Assembly (NCBI GenBank): GCA_963775275.1
Contig: CAVZII010000006.1
Coordinates: forward strand, 49,076 to 113,075
Length of the DNA: 64,000 nt
Direction of reading: 5' to 3'
Source of the DNA: JANWHQ01 sp963775275
Lineage (GTDB): Bacteria > Pseudomonadota > Alphaproteobacteria > Caulobacterales > Caulobacteraceae
Part shown: positions 59,998 to 64,000 of the stretch, in pieces
Numbering within the stretch: position 1 is the first letter of the stretch
Layout of the letters: the number at the start of each line of letters is the position of its first letter
Made by a program: the position numbers and the translations under genes
The notes under the pieces: model-generated
What the model saw: the letters and a program-made list of their open reading frames with translations, nothing else
The model's database searches: none
What the model was told of the DNA's origin: nothing

Positions 59998-61461
59998 ATG
60001 CATGTCTGGGCGCCCGCACTCAAGAAATACCCACATTTTGACTGGGATCTGCCCGTCCAAGAGATCGACGCGCTCGTGAAGGACCCAGGCCGAGTGGCCG
60101 CCAACGCCTTCTATCCCTTTCTGCGATACACGCAGTCCTGGCAGCCGTTCCGAAGCCGCCCGGAGGGCAAGCCCGACAAGAAGGAACGTCCCATCCGCTT
60201 CGCCAGTCGAAGGACGCAGCGATCTTCTCCTACTATCGGCACTCGCTTTCCACACCCTACGAAGAGGCGTCGGCCGAGGCGGGCATAGGCGAGTGCGTCA
60301 CCGCCTACCGGAAGCTGACCGATCCTGGAGGGCGTGGGAAGTCGAACATTGAGTTCGCCCGAGATGCCTTCCTGAAGGTCCGGGAGCTCGGCCACTGCGG
60401 TGTCGTCGCCCTCGACATCAAGAGCTTCTTTGAGAGCCTCGACCATGGCCACCTACGCCGCCTATGGCTCCGCCTAATCGGCATGCAACGCTTGCCGGAA
60501 GATCATGATGCGGTTTCCGCGCTGTGACTGCCTACGCGGTGGCTGACCGCGATGCCGTCGACGAGCGGTTGGGGCACAGCCGCAAAGAGATGGTCGGCGA
60601 ACGAGAACGGTATGTCTCTGTCACCCCCTTCAGGACATGCCCCGCAAGATCTGCTCGAACGACGAGTTCCGCGAGAAGATTTGCGGAGACCGAGGCACGC
60701 ACCATAGCCTCATTGATAAGAACGAAGAACCCTTTGGCATCCCTCAGGGATCCCCGATCTCTGACATCCTCGCGAACATGTACATGTTTGAGTTCGACAA
60801 AGCAATCTTCGCATCCGTATCCCGAGCCAGGGGCTTTTATTTCAGATACTTGGACGACATCATCATCATTGTCCCCGGCGGCGACGCAGAGGCCCGTTCT
60901 ATTCTTCTGGCGGCAGAGCGATCCCTTGAACAGCGCGCGCCCCGGCTGACATTCAAGCCATCGAAAACCTCAGTCCATCTGTTCAGGCCGAAGGGAAATC
61001 ATCAGTCGTTCCAACTCGTTGAGGGCAACCAAGGAAAAAAACGGGCTTGAATATCTGGGCTTTCGGTATGATGGTCGGCATGCCTATCCGTGATGCAACT
61101 ATATCCCGAACTCTATAGCAAAGTTACGGGAGCTGTTCACGCGGAATGCGCCGCATTGATCGCCCGTTATCCACGCAAGAGCTACAACTATTTGATGGAC
61201 CGGTTCGACTTCCCGGCGTTCTTCCAGCGTCACGGAAGGATTTGCGACTTCGGCCGAGACGCCGACTATGACGAATGGACGTTCTGGACCTATGCCAAGC
61301 GCGCCATGGTAGCGCTTGGACCACTCGGCGAACCCATCGGACACCAGCTCCGCAATTACAAGGCGACCGTCCGTCAGCGGGCTTCGGAGAGTTTGGCTTG
61401 CCAACTCGGCATTGTCTCACGGGGAAAGGCCAGACGATCGGCAAGTGTGGAACTAGGGTGA
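59998..61461 (+). pseudogene. drt2: Antiviral reverse transcriptase, DRT2-like, several frameshifts
   Basis: Joined frames give an RT of about 480 residues. N-terminus: APALKKYPHFDWDLPVQEID, VAANAFYPFLRYTQSWQPFR, KKERPIRF, then DAAIFSYYRHSLSTPYEEAS. Motif A is VVALDIKSFFESLDH (about 60408-60443). Motif B is FGIPQGSPISDILANMYM (60736-60787). The catalytic YxDD is FRYLDDIIIIV (60847-60858). Motif D/E are LTFKPSKTSVH and NGLEYLGFRYDGRHAY. C-terminus: DEWTFWTYAKRAMVALGPLG. This wording matches what I know of DRT2 (UG2) rather than group II intron or retron RTs. Shifts at about 60208, 60513 (T run), 60631, 61036 (A run), 61088 and 61109. Catalytic parts are undamaged. Confidence 0.78.
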
Positions 61462-61509
61462 CACTATGCGAAATCCCTAGCCGCCGTCCCAAAGTCCACT
61501 CCGGCCCCC

Positions 61510-62204
61510 TCACTCCCCCTTGCGCGCCGGGCTCAGGGTGAACGTCCCGGCCGGCGGCGGGGTCATGAAGTCGTCCACGCGGCTTGCGGGATCGAGCCAG
61601 TCGGCCATGGCGCCGGGGGCGAGGAAGATCGGCGAGCGGGGATGGCCGATGGAGAGGGCGTCCGGGCCGGCCCCCGTCATCACCATGGCGTAGGTGAGCA
61701 TGGGGCCGTCCGAGGGGGTCGAGCGCTCGAAGATGCCGGCGATGAACTGCGGCCGGCCGTCGCCGGGCGCAGCTCGTATTCGACCTTGCGCCCGTCCGGC
61801 TAACCCTAAAAAAAGGGGGGGGGGGGGGGGGGGGGGGGGGAAAAAAAGGCTCGGCCGCGTATTCGAAGATGGCGTCGGCGGGGATCAGGCAGCGGTTCTT
61901 CAGGGCGTCCTTGAACATGCGGGACGAGGCGATCCCCTCGCCGCGGGCGTTGTTGCAGCCCCGCCACTTGGCGCCGAAGTCCCTGGAGCTGGCCGTCCAC
62001 CAGCGGGGTGTTTGGCCGCCAGTGCGCCGCCAGGGCCGCGAGGGCGCCGTCCTGCACCGCCAGGATCTCGCCCGTGCGGCCGGGATAGAGGTGGGTGGGG
62101 ACATTGGGCCGGGCGCGCTCGGCGTCGAACAGCGGCAGGCGAAGCTGGCTGAACTCGCCGGTCAGGGTGCGCCATTCGCCCGAGGAGCTGTAGTGGTTGC
62201 ACAT
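61510..62204 (-). pseudogene. SOS-response-associated peptidase (SRAP, YedK/HMCES-like), interrupted
   Basis: Starts MCNHYSSSGEWRTLTGEFSQ, with Cys2 that crosslinks abasic sites in single-stranded DNA. Further motifs in other frames: FGAKWRGCNNARGEGIASSR (N-x-R-x-E), LKNRCLIPADAIFEYAAE, GRPQFIAGIFERS and GPDALSIGHPRSPIFLAPGA with the active-site His. The gene is broken near 62015, by an approximately 47-bp insertion containing A7-G26-A7 (61801-61847) and near 61770. Either side of the insertion reads EYAAEP and PDGRKVEYELR, so the ancestral join is obvious. Assembly artefact or recent insertion. Confidence 0.85.
61801..61847. other. A7-G26-A7 homopolymer insertion
   Basis: Seven A (61808-61814), twenty-six G (61815-61840), seven A (61841-61847), preceded by TAACCCT. 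The word CTAACCCTAA at the junction is like a vertebrate telomere unit. GGC at both sides (61798-61800 region and 61848-61850) looks like a 3-bp duplication. A 26-base G run is out of character for this genome and most likely a library or consensus artefact. Confidence 0.8.
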
Positions 62205-62435
62205 GGGGCAAGACTTAGCCATGGGGCGGCGCGGCGGTCCAGGCGGGACGGCCGGAAGGCGCCGGGGCCGGCCGCGCGGGTTGCGGCCATTGATCTGATC
62301 GCGCGCCGAGCAATATTATAAATATCCGGGCCAGGCGGGGAGGGCGGCGCTGGGCCGCTCGATCAGGAAGGTCGTCGCGCCGGCGGAGAATCCCGTTTAG
62401 TCTGGCCGCCTTCTCGGCTGGGGTGAAGTGCGCGG
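62205..62435. other. Intergenic region, no gene seen
   Basis: Between the divergent SRAP and S41 genes. It holds one AT-rich patch (ATATTATAAATATCC near 62310-62326), the most promoter-like sequence here. The palindromic ATATTATAAATAT could be a -10 region for either gene. No LexA-type box was recognised. Confidence 0.4.
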
Positions 62436-63822
62436 GTGGCTCATCGGGGGAGGCTTGCGGCGGGACTGGGCCTGGCGCGCCGCTGCGCCGTCGCCCTGGT
62501 CGTTCTGTCTCTCGGCGCCCCGGCGCTCGGCGCTCCGGAGGGCGCGGCCGCCCGCGACCGCGGGCCGGACCTCGCCGCGGTCCGCCGGTTCCTGGACAGC
62601 GACAAGTCCTACAGCCCCGCCGAGAAGGCGGCCGCGCAGGCCGCGCTCCAGCGGCTGACGCGCAAGGCGCCGGCCCTGGACGACGCGCAGTTCGAGCTCG
62701 CCGTCGCCCACATCGCCGCGATCACGGACAAGGGCGACACCTTCCTGATGCCGGGCGCCTGGCCGCAACGGTACGACCGGATTCCCCTGAGGCTGGGCCT
62801 GCTTTCGGACGGGCTCTTCGTGGGGTCCGCGGACGCGGCGGACAGCGATCTTGTCGGCGCGCGGGTGGTGCGGATCGAGGGGCGCGCCCTGCCGGCGCTG
62901 CGCGAGGCCTACCGCCGCTACGAGGGAGGGCTGGAAGGCTGGCGACAGCAGTTCCTGCCCTATTTCCTGGAGTTGGCGGACATCCTCCGACCGGCCTCCG
63001 TCGCCAGGCGTGCGGACCGCCTGCGCATGGAGTTCAGGCTCCGCGACGGCGCGCGCCTGACGCGCGATCTTGCGGCGCGGCGCGAGCCCACGGCGAGGAC
63101 CGGAATTGAGCTGCTGCTGCCGCCGGACCGGCTGGTGGAGCTCGCGCGCGGCGGGCGCGCCTCCATGCTCCCGCCGGCCCTCCCCTCTACCTGCAGGACG
63201 CCCGGGCGCCGTTCCGCAGCGCCTGGATGGCCGACGGGATCGATTACCTCCAGCTCAAGTTCAATTCAGACTTCGCGGGTGCGCGCATGGACATACTTCG
63301 TGGCGCGCGTGCGCTCCGAGTGGCGCAGAAGGGCCGGAGGCCATCGTCGTCGATCTCCGCTTCGACCTCGGAGGAGACCTCAACACCACACGCGCGCTCA
63401 TGCAGGACCTGCCGAACCTGACCGCCAGGGGCGGGCGCGTCTACGCCCTGACGTCCGGGCGCACCTTCTCCGCCGGCATCTCCAGCCTCGGCTATCTGAA
63501 GCAGTCCGGCGGGGACAGGGTTCGACCGCTGGCGCCCCGTCGGCGACCGCCTGGAATTCTGGGCCGAGACCGAGACGATCGACCTGCCCCAGACCGGGGC
63601 GACCATCCTCTACGCCACGGAGCGGCACGACTACATCACCGGCTGCCCCGAACCCGACTGCCACGCCAGCATCCGCAACCATCCAATCCGGTCCGAGCGC
63701 TGGCCCCCGACGTCGCCGTCGCCACGACCGGCCGGGACGTCATGTCCGGGAGGCACCCCCTGACGGAGGCCGCGCTGCGCCTCGAGCGCGTCCGGTCCCC
63801 GGCCGCGCCGCCGCCGGGCTGA
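62436..63822 (+). pseudogene. S41-peptidase-like secreted protein, several frameshifts
   Basis: From a GTG at 62436: signal-like LARRCAVALVVLSLGAPALG, then an N-terminal helical part (AAVRRFLDSDKSYSPAEKAA, LAVAHIAAITDKGDTFLMPG) and a PDZ-like region (VGARVVRIEGRALPALREAY). After a shift near 63188: YLQDARAPFRSAWMADGIDY. After another near 63330: AIVVDLRFDLGGDLNTTRAL and the nucleophile motif TSGRTFSAGISSLGYLKQSG, typical of S41 tail-specific proteases. After one near 63520: FDRWRPVGDRLEFWAETETI. Then back near 63690 to PDVAVATTGRDVMSGRHPLT. The first frame stays open to the window edge, which hides the gene. Several indels in 1.4 kb mean either poor consensus or decay. Confidence 0.72.
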
Positions 63823-64000
63823 GCCCCGAGGCGCAGCGCCTTCCCCGCTCGTCGCGGCGAAGCTGGAAGCGCGGTCTTGCGCAGGCGCCGCCGTCGGCGT
63901 CTCGCCGAGCGGGCGGCCGCGATGAGGAGCGACAAGACGACCAGGCCGGCAAGCGCACGCATGGCGCCCTCCCCCGTCAGCCCGGCACGGCCTCTGGCCG

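Noticed and set aside
59998..61461. Reverse transcriptase as group II intron maturase or retron
   Set aside because: No intron domain V/VI structure, no maturase or HNH domain, and no convincing msr/msd pair of inverted a1/a2 repeats. N- and C-terminal wording fits DRT2 better.
63636..63962. Minus-strand frame with a signal-like start (MRALAGLVVLSLLIAAARSA)
   Set aside because: The start looks secretory, but the rest is low-complexity and overlaps the S41 gene on the other strand. A shorter real gene with an indel is possible, but I cannot support it.

Overview
The window is about 70 percent GC with densely packed genes, and its gene order is typical of Caulobacterales. It carries alpha-proteobacterial flagellins with a sigma-54 promoter, a CarD regulator, FdxA, and the run dgt - SPOR protein - nagZ - scpA - scpB - tatA - tatB - tatC - serS - surE - pcm - dipM, which I recognise from Caulobacter. 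A Caulobacteraceae chromosome (Caulobacter or Phenylobacterium) is the best inference. Genus cannot be fixed from sequence alone.

Layout. 1-2 kb: flagellin, FlaG-like protein, flagellin, all on the minus strand. 2-5.7 kb: fdxA, carD, xthA and an ErpA/IscA-type gene. 5.7-16.8 kb: the conserved housekeeping and envelope block. Its proteins control dNTPs, recycle peptidoglycan, condense chromosomes, export folded proteins, charge serine tRNA, respond to stationary-phase damage and drive septation. 16.8-26.7 kb: metabolic singletons (VOC protein, serine hydrolase, polysaccharide deacetylase, DctA, nuclease, racemase, IlvD) and tRNA-Arg(CCU). 26.7-32 kb: a mobile-element zone with stacked palindromes, an IS630-type element and an IS50-like (IS4 family) element. 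32-44.4 kb: sugar aminotransferase and oxidoreductase, MATE pump, class II DAHP synthase, gor, rpiA, glmU, gph and tRNA-Val(CAC). 44.6-58 kb: a TPR/ATP-grasp protein, then a catabolism or uptake group (LLM flavin monooxygenase, MarR, TonB receptor, enolase-superfamily protein, alpha/beta hydrolase). 58-61.5 kb: an island of visibly lower GC with a phospholipase-D-like gene and a reverse transcriptase closely resembling the antiviral DRT2 family, preceded by a roughly 300-nt gene-free, strongly folded segment. 61.5-64 kb: an SRAP (YedK/HMCES-like) gene and an S41 peptidase-like gene, both broken.

Two features run through the whole window. First, a roughly 166-170 bp double palindrome bounded by CTAG occurs five times, and one copy sits beside the IS630 element, whose ends also begin CTAGTG. 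Two further intergenic repeat families are scattered mainly through 30-57 kb. Second, many otherwise conserved genes carry single-base indels, several in homopolymers (erpA, tatB, tatC, deacetylase, glutathione peroxidase, rmlB, IS630 transposase, PLD-like gene, reverse transcriptase, SRAP, S41). Because tatB/tatC and the Fe-S protein are normally retained intact, much of this probably reflects consensus errors in the assembly, although real decay in the island cannot be excluded. Genes marked pseudogene for this reason may be intact in the living genome.
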